Assembly: GCA_041687435.1 (NCBI GenBank)
Contig: JAWLBX010000009.1
Location: 62,001 to 126,000 of the forward strand
Direction of reading: 5' to 3'
DNA from: JACKII01 sp041687435
GTDB taxonomy: Bacteria; Pseudomonadota; Alphaproteobacteria; Bin95
DNA length: 64,000 nucleotides
The notes beneath the pieces are model-generated. The model searched no databases. It saw only the letters and a list, made by a program, of their open reading frames with translations, and was not told the DNA's origin. The first letter of the stretch is position 1. The number at the start of each line of letters is the position of its first letter. Made by a program: the position numbers and the translations under genes. Positions 26,451 to 35,503 of this stretch are shown here, piece by piece.

Positions 26451-27431
26451 TTAGCGGCAGGGGTCGGACTGGCTGAGGAAGCGGGCGACGTAATCGCCGA
26501 CGCCGTCCTCGATAGAATGGAATGGCTGATTGTAGCCGACCGCGCGCAGGCGATCCATGCGGGCCTCGGTGAAATACTGGTAGCGCGGGCGCAACACCTC
26601 CGGCATCGGCACGTAGTCGATGCGGGGGGGCTGGGCGCAGGCGCTGGCCAATGCCTCCACCAGCGCGCGGAAGCTGCGGGCCTGGCCGGTGCCGACATTG
26701 TAGAGGCCGCTGTGCGGCTGGGCGTGCAACAGCCACAACGCCACATCCACACAGTCCGCGACATAAACGAAATCGCGCAACTGGCCGCCGTGTTCAAAGT
26801 CGGTCCGATGCGACTGGAACAACTCCACCGTCTCGCCGGCTGTGACGGTTGCATGGTTTTTGGCGACGATGCTCTGCATGTCGCCCTTATGGTATTCGTT
26901 CGGGCCATAGACATTGAAGAATTTCAGGCCGGCCCAGAATGGCGGCTGCGGCAAGCCCCGGTCGCGCTGATCCACCGCCCAGCGGTCGAACCAGTGTTTC
27001 GACCAGCCGTAGAGGTTGAGAGGCTTCAGCTTTGCCAGCGCGTCGGCGTTGTCGTCGTCGTCGAAGCCAGCGCTGCCGTCGCCGTAGGTCGCGGCGGAAG
27101 AGGCGTAGACGTAAGGGATCTGCCGCTCGGCGCAGTACTCCCACAGCAGGCGCGAGGTTTGGAAATTCTGGCGCACGACCGCATCCGCATCGCTGACCGT
27201 GGTGCTAGAGATGGCGCCCATGTGCAACACGCCGGAAAGGGTCTGCTGCGGCAGCCAGGCGGCCAGCGCTTCCGGTGCGATCACGTCGTCGATCAGGTGA
27301 TGGGCGAGATTGCGCCATTTCTGGTCGCTGCCGAGCCAGTCGCAGACCGTAACGGGGCCGGAACCCGCATCCAGCAGGGCCGCTACCATATTCGAGCCGA
27401 TAAAGCCGGCGCCGCCAGTTACCAGAATCAC
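26451..27431 (-). CDS. hldD: ADP-L-glycero-D-manno-heptose 6-epimerase
   Basis: A 326-residue extended SDR: NAD(P)-binding GGAGFIGSNMVAALLDAG, the serine block YASSAATYGDGSAGF, and the catalytic YGWSKHWFD (YxxxK). The KFFNVYGPNEYHKGDMQS segment is typical of HldD. It makes the L-glycero form of ADP-heptose used for LPS core assembly. The start is GTG. It opens the hldD-hldE-gmhA operon; the divergent CoA-transferase lies 161 bp away. Confidence 0.94.
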   Translation of the reverse strand: MILVTGGAGFIGSNMVAALLDAGSGPVTVCDWLGSDQKWRNLAHHLIDDVIAPEALAAWLPQQTLSGVLHMGAISSTTVSDADAVVRQNFQTSRLLWEYCAERQIPYVYASSAATYGDGSAGFDDDDNADALAKLKPLNLYGWSKHWFDRWAVDQRDRGLPQPPFWAGLKFFNVYGPNEYHKGDMQSIVAKNHATVTAGETVELFQSHRTDFEHGGQLRDFVYVADCVDVALWLLHAQPHSGLYNVGTGQARSFRALVEALASACAQPPRIDYVPMPEVLRPRYQYFTEARMDRLRAVGYNQPFHSIEDGVGDYVARFLSQSDPCR

Positions 27432-27592
27432 GTCAAAACGCCTCTATCCATTGTCTCGGTTCCACTCTCCCGGCCCGGTATCGGGTCTTGCGTGCGGAGC
27501 ATAGCGGGCAGCCGCCCGCTCTTCTATACTCGCCCGCAATACTTGCGGGCCGCGACTGGTCCGCCACCGCATGCCGGGGAGGCGTAAGGCAG

Positions 27593-28996
27593 ATGCGCGC
27601 AGACTGTAAAGAGGCCGCTGACCAACTGGCCCAAATATGGGAATTGGCCGGCGGCGATTCCGCGGCGCTGGAACAGGTGAAGCTGACCGGGAGAGAGCCG
27701 GCATTGCCCGGTATCTATAAGGTCGGTGTGCAGGCGCAGGCGGCCATTGCGGCGACCGGGCTGGCCGCGGCGGCGATCCATCGGGCACGAGGCGGGCCTG
27801 CGCAGCACGTCAGCCTGAGCATGCGCCATGCAGCGGCGGCATTCCGCTCGGAAAGCTATCTGCGGGTGGATGGCAAGCCGGCGCGGATGGGCAGAGACCC
27901 GCTGCACGGCTTCTACAAATGCGGCGATGGCGGTTGGGTGCAAATTCATACCAACTATCCGCATCACCGCATGGCAGCGGCTGAATTGCTGCACTGCCCC
28001 TATTCACGCGCCGGTGTGCAACAATGCTTCGATGGCATGAGCGCGCAGGAGGCAGAGGATCTGTTTGCCGCCAACATGTTGCCGATCGGCCGCATGCGCT
28101 CGGAGGAGGAATGGAATACGCACCCGCAAAGCGCGGCGCTGGACGCGCAGCCGGTGCTGATCTTGGAAAAAATTGGCGAGGCCGACCCGCGGCCGTTGCC
28201 GCCGGTGTGCGAGCGACCCTTGCAGGGTCTGCGCGTGCTGGACCTGACCAAGGTGATCGCCGGGCCGGTGTGCGGGCGGACGTTGGCGGAACATGGGGCG
28301 GACGTGTTGCACGTGACCGCCGCGCACATGGCGCATGCCATGCCGCTGGTGATCGACTCGAACCGCGGCAAGCGTAGCGCGTATCTGGACCTGCGACGGC
28401 CGGAAGGAGTGGAGCGGTTGAAGGCGCTTGCGGCCGAGGCCGACGTGTTTGCCCAGGGCTATCGCCCCGGCACGCTTTCGGCCCGCGGGCTGGGGCCGGA
28501 GCAATTGGCGGCGCTTCGGCCCGGCATCGTCTATGTCTCGCTCTCTGCTTTCGGTCACGAGGGGCCGTGGGCAGGAAGGCGCGGCTTCGATTCCATTGTG
28601 CAGACCTGCTCCGGCATCGGCCATGCGGGCGGTGTTGCGGCCGGCAAGGATGGCATGCAGCACTTGCCCTGTCAGGCGCTGGACCATGCCAGCGGCTACT
28701 TGATGGCGCTCGGCGGCATGATGGGCCGGCTGAAGCAGAGCCGCGAGGGCGGAAGCTGGCTGGTTCGGGTGGCGCTGGCACGCACCGGCCGCTGGCTGCA
28801 ATCGCTGGGCAAGCAGGATGCGATGGATGCCGCAGACCAGACTGTGGAGGGCGTTGCCGACCTCATTGAGGATTACGGGCAGACCGCCTTCGGTCACGTG
28901 AGCGGCGTGAAACCGGCCGCGCAGTTGAGCCTGACGCCGGGGCATTGGGCCACCAAGACCGTACCGCCAGGCACCCACGCGGGTGAGTGGGCGTAA
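27593..28996 (+). CDS. Class III CoA-transferase (CaiB/BaiF family) with atypical domain order
   Basis: The 467-residue product starts at ATG 27593. The usual N-terminal signature of CaiB enzymes (LQGLRVLDLTKVIAGPVCGR, then ADVLHV) appears only near residue 205. The first 190 residues instead resemble the middle and small domain of the family (AAIAATGLAAAAIHRARGG, HGFYKCGDGGWVQIHTN). The probable catalytic aspartate is in LPCQALDHASGYLMALGG. Thus it looks like a partial duplication or permuted arrangement. Such proteins exist in other bacteria but substrates are unknown. It would exchange CoA between carboxylic acids. It stands alone, divergent from hldD. Confidence 0.75.
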   Translation: MRADCKEAADQLAQIWELAGGDSAALEQVKLTGREPALPGIYKVGVQAQAAIAATGLAAAAIHRARGGPAQHVSLSMRHAAAAFRSESYLRVDGKPARMGRDPLHGFYKCGDGGWVQIHTNYPHHRMAAAELLHCPYSRAGVQQCFDGMSAQEAEDLFAANMLPIGRMRSEEEWNTHPQSAALDAQPVLILEKIGEADPRPLPPVCERPLQGLRVLDLTKVIAGPVCGRTLAEHGADVLHVTAAHMAHAMPLVIDSNRGKRSAYLDLRRPEGVERLKALAAEADVFAQGYRPGTLSARGLGPEQLAALRPGIVYVSLSAFGHEGPWAGRRGFDSIVQTCSGIGHAGGVAAGKDGMQHLPCQALDHASGYLMALGGMMGRLKQSREGGSWLVRVALARTGRWLQSLGKQDAMDAADQTVEGVADLIEDYGQTAFGHVSGVKPAAQLSLTPGHWATKTVPPGTHAGEWA

Positions 28997-29003
28997 GGCT
29001 GCG

Positions 29004-29834
29004 TCATTCACCGGCTGCCGGCAGGATGGGGCGCAGGTAGGGCTCCATGCCCCGGCTTCTGTCCCAATGCTTGGGGTATCCGAGCGAGACTTCCTCATAG
29101 CGCACCGTGCCCCATTGCTCCGACCGGCGGATGTGCAGATGCCCGTAGACCACTGTGCGGGCGCGGAACCGTTCGGCCCAGTCCGCCGTTTGCGTGGTGC
29201 CGCACCAGGGGGAGAAACGGGGGATGCGCCGCAGGCGTATCAGATCCTGCCGCAACGGGTAATGGTTGACCAGGACGGTCGGCAGGTCCGAATCCAGGCG
29301 TGCAAGCTTGGATTCGACAGCGGTGCACAGTGCCCGGCACCAGTCCTCACGGCTGGCATAGGGCGCTGGGTTGAGAAACATTTCGTCGGCGCACGCAGCC
29401 CGGCCCTCGCGCGCCCAGGCGACCACGTCGGCGCGTGTCACCCCCGCCGGGCGGAAACTGTAGTCGTAAAGGGTGAACAGGGCCGCGATGGTGCAGGGGC
29501 CGCCGGGGCCGGTCCAGACCGGCCAGGGATCCTCCGGCGTCAGCACGCCATAGCTGCGGGCGATGGCGACGATGGCCCGGTATTTGGCATCGCCACCAAG
29601 CCCGGCAAATTCCGGGTCGTCGGTGACGGTCCACAGGTCATGGTTGCCGGGGGTCCAGATCACCTTGGCGAAGCGGCGGGTTAGCGTCTGGAATGCTAGA
29701 TGGAGATGCTCGCTGCGTTCCGCCACGTCGCCGGCCAGGATCAGCCAATCCGGACCATAGTCCGGCAGCGCCGCCAGGGCTTCGCGGTTGATGGCGGAGG
29801 CAAGGTGCAGGTCACTGATGGCCCAGAGTCGCAT
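29004..29834 (-). CDS. Calcineurin-like metallophosphoesterase
   Basis: A 276-residue protein with the full metal-binding set of this superfamily: DLHL, GDVAE, GNHD, a His in VLVNHYPL and the C-terminal GHLHIRR. It is cytosolic by appearance (no signal peptide). The family includes phosphodiesterases and phosphatases with varied substrates, so none can be named. It lies 70 bp after the DUF4340 gene in the same direction and could be the last gene of that operon. Its stop faces the CoA-transferase stop 7 bp away. Confidence 0.85.
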   Translation of the reverse strand: MRLWAISDLHLASAINREALAALPDYGPDWLILAGDVAERSEHLHLAFQTLTRRFAKVIWTPGNHDLWTVTDDPEFAGLGGDAKYRAIVAIARSYGVLTPEDPWPVWTGPGGPCTIAALFTLYDYSFRPAGVTRADVVAWAREGRAACADEMFLNPAPYASREDWCRALCTAVESKLARLDSDLPTVLVNHYPLRQDLIRLRRIPRFSPWCGTTQTADWAERFRARTVVYGHLHIRRSEQWGTVRYEEVSLGYPKHWDRSRGMEPYLRPILPAAGE

Positions 29835-29904
29835 GGGGCGGGAGACTAACCGCTTGCGGCGCAGCAGGCCAGAGCGTGCGTGCGCGGCAAGCGGGTGCTG
29901 CCGC

Positions 29905-31029
29905 CTATTGGCCCGTACCTGCTGCTTGCAGCATGTCGGCGCTGCGCTGGGTCACCTTGCCGGATTTGTAGTCGGTCAATTGGTAGGCCCAGGGCGCAAG
30001 GCGCTCGTTCATGGTGGCGATTTCTGCCGCCACTTCCTCCGGGCTGCGAAATTCGTCCGCGATGCGGCCGGCAGTGGAATCCTCGCCCTTGTTTTCCGCG
30101 ATGAACGTATCCAGCCCATCGGCACGCGGGCTTTCGGCGGCGCTGGCTTTGACCCAGACATCCCCGTCCTGTTCCACCGCGGTCATGGTCAATGTCAGGC
30201 CATCGAAGGTGCGGTAGGTGCTGACAACCGGGTCGGCGGTCCAGGCGATCTCTCCGGCCGGTTTGACCTCCTGAAAAATCAAGAAGTCGGGAACGCTGGC
30301 CATGTTGTTCATCTCGTGCGGCGGCTTCGGCTGCCAGCCTTCCGGCACGGGCGAGGCATAGGCCATATTCTCCGAAGCCATCTCCGGCCGGTTGACGGTG
30401 AAGGTATCGCCGTCCGGATGGGTTACGGTCACACGCATGATGCGGCGCGCGTCGATATTGACGACGTTGCGGTCCAGCCATTGCAGCGCGCGGCGGTTCG
30501 GCTGGAACGAGCCGTTGGCGAGCCACACCTGATTTTCGCCGTGTTTGCGCACGAACACGCCTTCGCCGATGTCTTTCGGCCGGGCGCGGCCGATCAGCAG
30601 GTCGGCAAGCACGTCATTGTCGGCCTTGGCGGTGAAGCGGATGGAATTGGTGGTGGCGCCGTCCGCCGGGCCCACGTCTTCGACATACAGTTCGGCGAAG
30701 TTCTCCGGCCTGCTGGTTTTGGGCTCCAGCGTTTCCATGCTGGCGAGTTCGACCAGGGCTGCGCGGATCTTGTCGAAATCGGCGGGGTAATCGTGGCGTT
30801 CGGCTACGGTCCAGGTGTCGCCCTGTTTGGTGATGGTGATGCTGCCGTCGGCCTGCGAGGCGACGCGGATGCTGGTGGCATCGTTCACCCGTTCCATCAG
30901 GCCGGGATAGAGCGGCTGGCGCCGCCACGGGTCCGAGACGGAGGCTTCGCGCTGCATGGTGGCATAGTAGGCGCCGCCCGCGATGACGGCGGTGGCGACG
31001 GCGAGCGCGGCAAAGGTCGCTGGCTTCAT
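29905..31029 (-). CDS. DUF4340 domain protein linked to GldG-type ABC system
   Basis: A 374-residue protein with an N-terminal hydrophobic anchor (FAALAVATAVIAGGAYYA) and a large periplasmic domain of repeated beta units: SITITKQGDTWTVAE, IRFTAKADNDVLADLLIG and YRTFDGLTLTMTAVEQDG. These match DUF4340, which is found with GldA/F/G-like ABC exporters. The role is unknown; the family is thought to be an envelope-associated partner. The gene follows the GldG-like gene by 20 bp and is thus part of the operon. Confidence 0.8.
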   Translation of the reverse strand: MKPATFAALAVATAVIAGGAYYATMQREASVSDPWRRQPLYPGLMERVNDATSIRVASQADGSITITKQGDTWTVAERHDYPADFDKIRAALVELASMETLEPKTSRPENFAELYVEDVGPADGATTNSIRFTAKADNDVLADLLIGRARPKDIGEGVFVRKHGENQVWLANGSFQPNRRALQWLDRNVVNIDARRIMRVTVTHPDGDTFTVNRPEMASENMAYASPVPEGWQPKPPHEMNNMASVPDFLIFQEVKPAGEIAWTADPVVSTYRTFDGLTLTMTAVEQDGDVWVKASAAESPRADGLDTFIAENKGEDSTAGRIADEFRSPEEVAAEIATMNERLAPWAYQLTDYKSGKVTQRSADMLQAAGTGQ

Positions 31030-31049
31030 TGCGGGGTCTCTCCGTTCGC

Positions 31050-33077
31050 TCAGGCGGCGCGGTGGGCGCGGCGGCGGGCGTTGCGCCGCACCAGCGCCAG
31101 GATCAGAGCAAACACGGCGACCAGCACCGGCACTGCGCCGATGTTGACGGCCTTCACCCAGCCGCTCACCTGCTCCACATCCTTGCGCAACTGGAATTGC
31201 ACATCGCGCAGCTCGCGGCGAAGGCTGACGGCTTTGTCACGGAAGCGGGCGATTTCGTCCTTCTGTTCCTGGCTCAGCACCACGCCGGCTTCGCCGCGTG
31301 CGTTGGTCTGGAGCTTTTGCAGGGTTTCTTCCGCCTGGCTGAGTTCCTTCAGCAGTTCCTGTTCCTTCTGCCGGAACTCGCGTTCGGCCTGGCGCTGGAT
31401 GTCCTGAATGTAGGTGAAGGGACGCTGGAATACGCCGCGCGAGCGCAGGCTGATCAGCGCGTCGGAGCCGGTCAGGTTGTCGGCGGCGTTGATCAGCAAG
31501 TTACCGTTCTGCGCATAGGGTGAGGCGACGCGCTGGCCGAAGAAATCCTGCAACCGGACCCAAAGGCCATCGGTCAGGAAGTCGACATCGGCGATGACAA
31601 TGGCGTTGAGCGGCGCCTGGGCCTCGGCGATATGGGCAGCCTTTGCGGCCTCCCACTTCTCCCGCTCCTTGTCCAGTTCCGCCTGCTTGTCGGCGGTGTC
31701 CTCACCCTCGTTGGCGCCGGCGATGGCCTTTTCCAGTTCGGCGATGATGGCGGGCTCGGGCGGGCCATTAGGGAATGCCGAGCTGACGGGACCGCTGACC
31801 CGGGCAGCGAGGGTGTACTGACCATCCGGCTTGAAGTTGTTGGTTTGCTCCAGAATCTTGGTCGAACCCTGTTGGGCCAGGTTGAGATCAGCCTTGCCGC
31901 CTTCATCGGACGTATGGATCAGCGGCGTAAAGGTCGTGCTGGCGCCGTCCAGCGGGTTTAGGTGGCCTGGCGAGGCGAAATGCAGGAGCGACAACTGGCT
32001 GGTAACCAGATCCTCACCATTCATCTGATCCGGACCGAGGGCGAGCCAAAGCGGATAGTCGATTGCCGCCACACGGGATGCCGCTGGCCCCTGGGTCGGA
32101 ACCTGCACCCGGCGGGCAAGGTTCGCGTCGCCGATGACCGCATCGGCCGGCATTTCCAAGCCCCAGGCGTTCAGAATATCCGGCAGGTTCGATGCGGCGA
32201 CGACGTTGGGGGAGGGCCCACGGCGGCGTTGCGGATCGGCCGCCTGGACCTCCGAATGCGGGTCGAGCAGGACGACGACCTTGCCGCCCTTCATGACGAA
32301 TTGATCGACGGCGTAGCGGCTGCGGGTATCGATCCTGTCAGGGTGGATCAGCAGCAGCAGGTCGGTGTCTTCCGGGATGGTGGCGTTCACCATCGGGATT
32401 TCCTCGACACCGAACAAATCCGTGAGTTGCCCCCAGATTACCCAGGAATCGTCCGGCGCGCCCGGCATCTGTTTGGTGTAGGGCGAGCCGGAAATCGGCA
32501 GGCCGCTCATCATCGCCACCACGGGTTTTTTCGGATTGGCGAGGTTGTAGACCAGCCGGGTCAGGTCATATTCCAGAAAACGCTCGCGCTTTTCATCGAA
32601 AAACGGGATCACCTGCTGGAAATCGGTGGAATTGGTACCAGCCAAGCCGAAATAGACCAGATCGCCCCCCTGGTCGATCGGCACGCCCTGAAGCCCGACG
32701 GCTACCGCCAGGTCTTCCTCGTCCGTAAACGGCTCCGGATCGTAGATTTCGAGCTTGATCTTGCCGTCGGCAAGGCTGGCATATTCCTCCAGCATATCGC
32801 GCACGCGTTGGGCGTAGACGCCGATATCCGGAAGTTCCTCCGCAATGCGGCTGGAATAATAGAAGCGCAGGCGGATCGGCTCATCGATCTCGCTCAACAC
32901 CTGCTTCGTGCCTTCGGAGAGGGTGTAAAGCCGGTCTTCCGTCAGATCGAGCCGGGCCGAGCGGAACATCTGGTTCGAGAGCACCACCACGGCGACGAAT
33001 AGCACCGCAATGACGATGAGCCCCAGAACCGACAGCAAGTTGCGCTGGCGGACGGGGTTTTGGACCGTGTCTGCCAT
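31050..33077 (-). CDS. GldG-like ABC-associated membrane protein
   Basis: The 675-residue product has an N-terminal membrane helix (LSVLGLIVIAVLFVAVVVLS), then an extracytoplasmic domain with YTLSEGTKQVLSEIDEPIRL and GKVVVLLDPHSE. A coiled coil follows (REFRQKEQELLKELSQAEE), and a second helix close to the C-terminus (VNIGAVPVLVAVFALILALV). It belongs to the GldG/intraflagellar-like ABC accessory family. In Bacteroidetes GldA/F/G take part in gliding, but the proteobacterial forms have no gliding role shown. It starts 4 bp after the permease stop, so the genes are coupled. Confidence 0.85.
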   Translation of the reverse strand: MADTVQNPVRQRNLLSVLGLIVIAVLFVAVVVLSNQMFRSARLDLTEDRLYTLSEGTKQVLSEIDEPIRLRFYYSSRIAEELPDIGVYAQRVRDMLEEYASLADGKIKLEIYDPEPFTDEEDLAVAVGLQGVPIDQGGDLVYFGLAGTNSTDFQQVIPFFDEKRERFLEYDLTRLVYNLANPKKPVVAMMSGLPISGSPYTKQMPGAPDDSWVIWGQLTDLFGVEEIPMVNATIPEDTDLLLLIHPDRIDTRSRYAVDQFVMKGGKVVVLLDPHSEVQAADPQRRRGPSPNVVAASNLPDILNAWGLEMPADAVIGDANLARRVQVPTQGPAASRVAAIDYPLWLALGPDQMNGEDLVTSQLSLLHFASPGHLNPLDGASTTFTPLIHTSDEGGKADLNLAQQGSTKILEQTNNFKPDGQYTLAARVSGPVSSAFPNGPPEPAIIAELEKAIAGANEGEDTADKQAELDKEREKWEAAKAAHIAEAQAPLNAIVIADVDFLTDGLWVRLQDFFGQRVASPYAQNGNLLINAADNLTGSDALISLRSRGVFQRPFTYIQDIQRQAEREFRQKEQELLKELSQAEETLQKLQTNARGEAGVVLSQEQKDEIARFRDKAVSLRRELRDVQFQLRKDVEQVSGWVKAVNIGAVPVLVAVFALILALVRRNARRRAHRAA

Positions 33078-33081
33078 CGGA

Positions 33082-33816
33082 TCAATCCGCTTTCTTCAGG
33101 TCAACGACGAGGACGTTGGCGGCCAGCCATGCAACGATCAGCGCCACGAAATAGACGGCGTCGCGCAGGTCGATCACGCCCTTGGCGATGTTCTGGAAAT
33201 GGTTCAGGAAGCTGAGGTTCTGAACGGCATTGACCACCGCATCGGGCGCCCAGCCTTGCACCAAACCAACAACGGCGGTGGAACCGCCGGCGGTGAACAG
33301 GAAGCACACCGTGATGGTAATGACGAAGGCGATCACTTGGTTCTTGGTAATGGCCGACAGGCAGGAGCCGATGGCGAGATAGGCGCCGGCCATCAGCAGC
33401 GAGCCGACATAGCCCGCGGCAATCACGCCATTATCCGGGTCGCCCAGCACGTTGACCGTGATCCACATCGGAAAAGTCAGCGCCAGCGCCAGGCCGACAA
33501 AGGCCCAGGCGGCGAGGTATTTGCCGACCACGGCTTCCGTCAGGCTGATCGGAAGGGTCAGGAACAGTTCGATCGTGCCCTGCCTGCGCTCCTCCGCCCA
33601 CAGCCGCATGGAGACCGCTGGGATCAGCAGCAGATAAAGCCAGGGATGGAACAGGAAGAAGGTCTGGAGGTCGGCATTCCCGCGCTCGATAAAGTAGCCC
33701 ATATAGAAGGTGAACGAGCCGGCAAGCGCCAGGAAGATGATAATGAAGATGAACGCGACCGGAGTGGCAAAATAGCCCGCGAACTCCCGCCGGAACACGG
33801 TAAGCACGTTCTGCAT
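33082..33816 (-). CDS. ABC-2 type permease, GldF-like
   Basis: A 244-residue membrane protein with about six hydrophobic helices (e.g. FIFIIIFLALAGSFTFYMG, VGSLLMAGAYLAIGSCLSAI). The block LYLLLIPAVSMRLWAEERRQ is typical of ABC-2 permeases of the GldF/NosY type. It would form the transport path for the adjacent ATPase. It starts 3 bp beyond the ATPase stop and precedes the GldG-like gene, giving the order ATPase-permease-GldG-DUF4340. Confidence 0.87.
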   Translation of the reverse strand: MQNVLTVFRREFAGYFATPVAFIFIIIFLALAGSFTFYMGYFIERGNADLQTFFLFHPWLYLLLIPAVSMRLWAEERRQGTIELFLTLPISLTEAVVGKYLAAWAFVGLALALTFPMWITVNVLGDPDNGVIAAGYVGSLLMAGAYLAIGSCLSAITKNQVIAFVITITVCFLFTAGGSTAVVGLVQGWAPDAVVNAVQNLSFLNHFQNIAKGVIDLRDAVYFVALIVAWLAANVLVVDLKKAD

Positions 33817-33819
33817 GGC

Positions 33820-34779
33820 TCAGGCGGCCTCCCGCGGTTGCGGATTGGTCAGGCGGCGGAACACATCGTCCAGATTGCCGCGTTCGGTGTGCAGGTTGCT
33901 GATCGGCCAGTGCTCGGTCGCAGCCCGTTCGGCAATCGCCGTGGCGACGTCCGCGCCATCCTTGGGATAGGCGGTCAGCAGCACGCCGGCGCCATTAGCC
34001 TTGCCCTGCTGCACGGCACCGACTCCGGCGACGCTGCCAAGGGCGGTTTTGACCTGTTCCGCCTGCGCACGCGCGACGGTCAGGGTGACGGCCCCATGCC
34101 GCGGCGACCGGGCAATCAGGCCGGCGGGGGTGTCGTCGGCGATGACCCGGCCCTCCGCGATGACGACGGCGCGGGAGCACACTGCCTCCACCTCTTCCAG
34201 AATGTGGGTGGAGATGATGATGGCCTTGGTCGGCGAAATTTCGCGGATCAGCCGGCGAACCTCGTGTTTCTGGTTCGGGTCCAGGCCGTCGGTAGGCTCG
34301 TCCAGGATCAGCACGTCGGGGTCGTGCAGCAGCGCCTGGGCCAGGCCGACGCGGCGTTTGAAACCTTTGGATAAGGTCTCGATCGGCTGGGCCACCACGC
34401 TTTCGAGCTGGGTCATGGCAATCGCCTGATCGACGCGCCGGCGCTTTTCCGCCCCGCGCAACCCGCGGGCGGCGGCGATGAATTGCAGGAAGCCGCGCGA
34501 ACTCATGTCCGGATAAAGCGGTGCGCCTTCCGGCAGATAGCCGAGACGGCGTTTCGCCTCAATTGGTCTGTCGAGAACGTCATAGCCGCAGATGGCGGAC
34601 CGCCCGGCCGTGGGCCGGAGAAAGCCGGTCACCATCTTCATTGTCGTGGATTTGCCGGCGCCATTGGGCCCCAAAAAGCCAAGGACCTCGCCCTGGCCAA
34701 CGGTCAGGGTGACCGAATCGACCACCCGTTTCGCACCGAATACCTTGGTCAAGCCCTCGGTCGCGATCATCGTATCCAT
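33820..34779 (-). CDS. ABC transporter ATP-binding protein, GldA/CcmA-like
   Basis: A 319-residue ATPase with Walker A GPNGAGKSTTMKMV, a signature TLSKGFKRRVGLAQALLHDP (an SKG variant of LSGGQ), Walker B VLILDEPTDGLDPNQ and H-loop IIISTHILEEVE. After about residue 220 there is a C-terminal domain found in GldA-type subunits. It is the first gene of the four-gene ABC operon; the 182 bp upstream likely contain the promoter. The substrate is unknown. Confidence 0.9.
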   Translation of the reverse strand: MDTMIATEGLTKVFGAKRVVDSVTLTVGQGEVLGFLGPNGAGKSTTMKMVTGFLRPTAGRSAICGYDVLDRPIEAKRRLGYLPEGAPLYPDMSSRGFLQFIAAARGLRGAEKRRRVDQAIAMTQLESVVAQPIETLSKGFKRRVGLAQALLHDPDVLILDEPTDGLDPNQKHEVRRLIREISPTKAIIISTHILEEVEAVCSRAVVIAEGRVIADDTPAGLIARSPRHGAVTLTVARAQAEQVKTALGSVAGVGAVQQGKANGAGVLLTAYPKDGADVATAIAERAATEHWPISNLHTERGNLDDVFRRLTNPQPREAA

Positions 34780-34961
34780 GGTGGCGTAAAGCCTCCCTAC
34801 TCAACAGCGTGCGCGTGACAGAAGCCAGTTCCCTTGAGATGGTGCGCCCAGCGTCTTGTCGCGCCGCGCGCTGGTACCACCAACTTGGCGGGGTATAAAA
34901 ATCAGCAACAGGATGCAAGAGACCATTCGCAGCAGGGTTCAGGGGCTGCCGGGAAATGACG

Positions 34962-35444
34962 TCAGAAATCCAGGATAAGGCAGGTGGTGCTGCCGTGTGC
35001 CAGCAGCTTGCCATCGGCATCGGTAATGTCGCCTTCCGCCGTGCCGGTGCGTCGGCCGATATGCCTGGCCCGCGCCTCGCACCGCACCGGGCGGCCGTCG
35101 AGTTTGACGGCGCGGACCATGTTGACCTTGACCTCCAACGTGGTCTGCCCCTTGCCCGCCGGCAGGGTAGACTGCACCGCGCTGCCCAGCACCGAGTCGA
35201 GCAGGCTAGCATACCACCCGCCGTGCAGCGTGCCGACCGGGTTGGAGAAGACCACGCTGGGCGTGCCTGTAAAAACGACGCGGCCCGGCTCGGCTTCCTC
35301 CATATGCAGGTCGAGCGTTTCCATCATGGTCGAGCGTGGCAGGGTGCCGGCCTTCATGCGCAACAGCACTTCCAGATACGGCAACTCTTGCACGGCCTGG
35401 GCAAGCGCCTCTGGCTCGGTATAGCTGTAGGTGCGGGTGGGCAT
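34962..35444 (-). CDS. PaaI-type hotdog-fold thioesterase
   Basis: A 160-residue protein with the PaaI/COG2050 motif NPVGTLHGGWYASLLDSVLG (the HGG loop with Asp as likely catalytic residue) and EARARHIGRRTGTAEGDITD as the second strand set. It would hydrolyse acyl-CoA thioesters in the cytosol; chain preference is unknown. It follows an SDR gene by 59 bp in the same direction, a common pairing in acyl-CoA metabolism. Confidence 0.86.
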   Translation of the reverse strand: MPTRTYSYTEPEALAQAVQELPYLEVLLRMKAGTLPRSTMMETLDLHMEEAEPGRVVFTGTPSVVFSNPVGTLHGGWYASLLDSVLGSAVQSTLPAGKGQTTLEVKVNMVRAVKLDGRPVRCEARARHIGRRTGTAEGDITDADGKLLAHGSTTCLILDF

Positions 35445-35503
35445 GGGGACCGTTCGGCTGGCAAAGGGGCCGGTCCCGGCGCGGTGCCGGGACCGTAAAG
35501 GCG

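Noticed and set aside
26437..26736. N-terminal extension of hldE
   Set aside because: The frame is open but runs inside hldD; the residues are Arg/Pro-rich and do not match the family, which starts near VLVIGDVILD.
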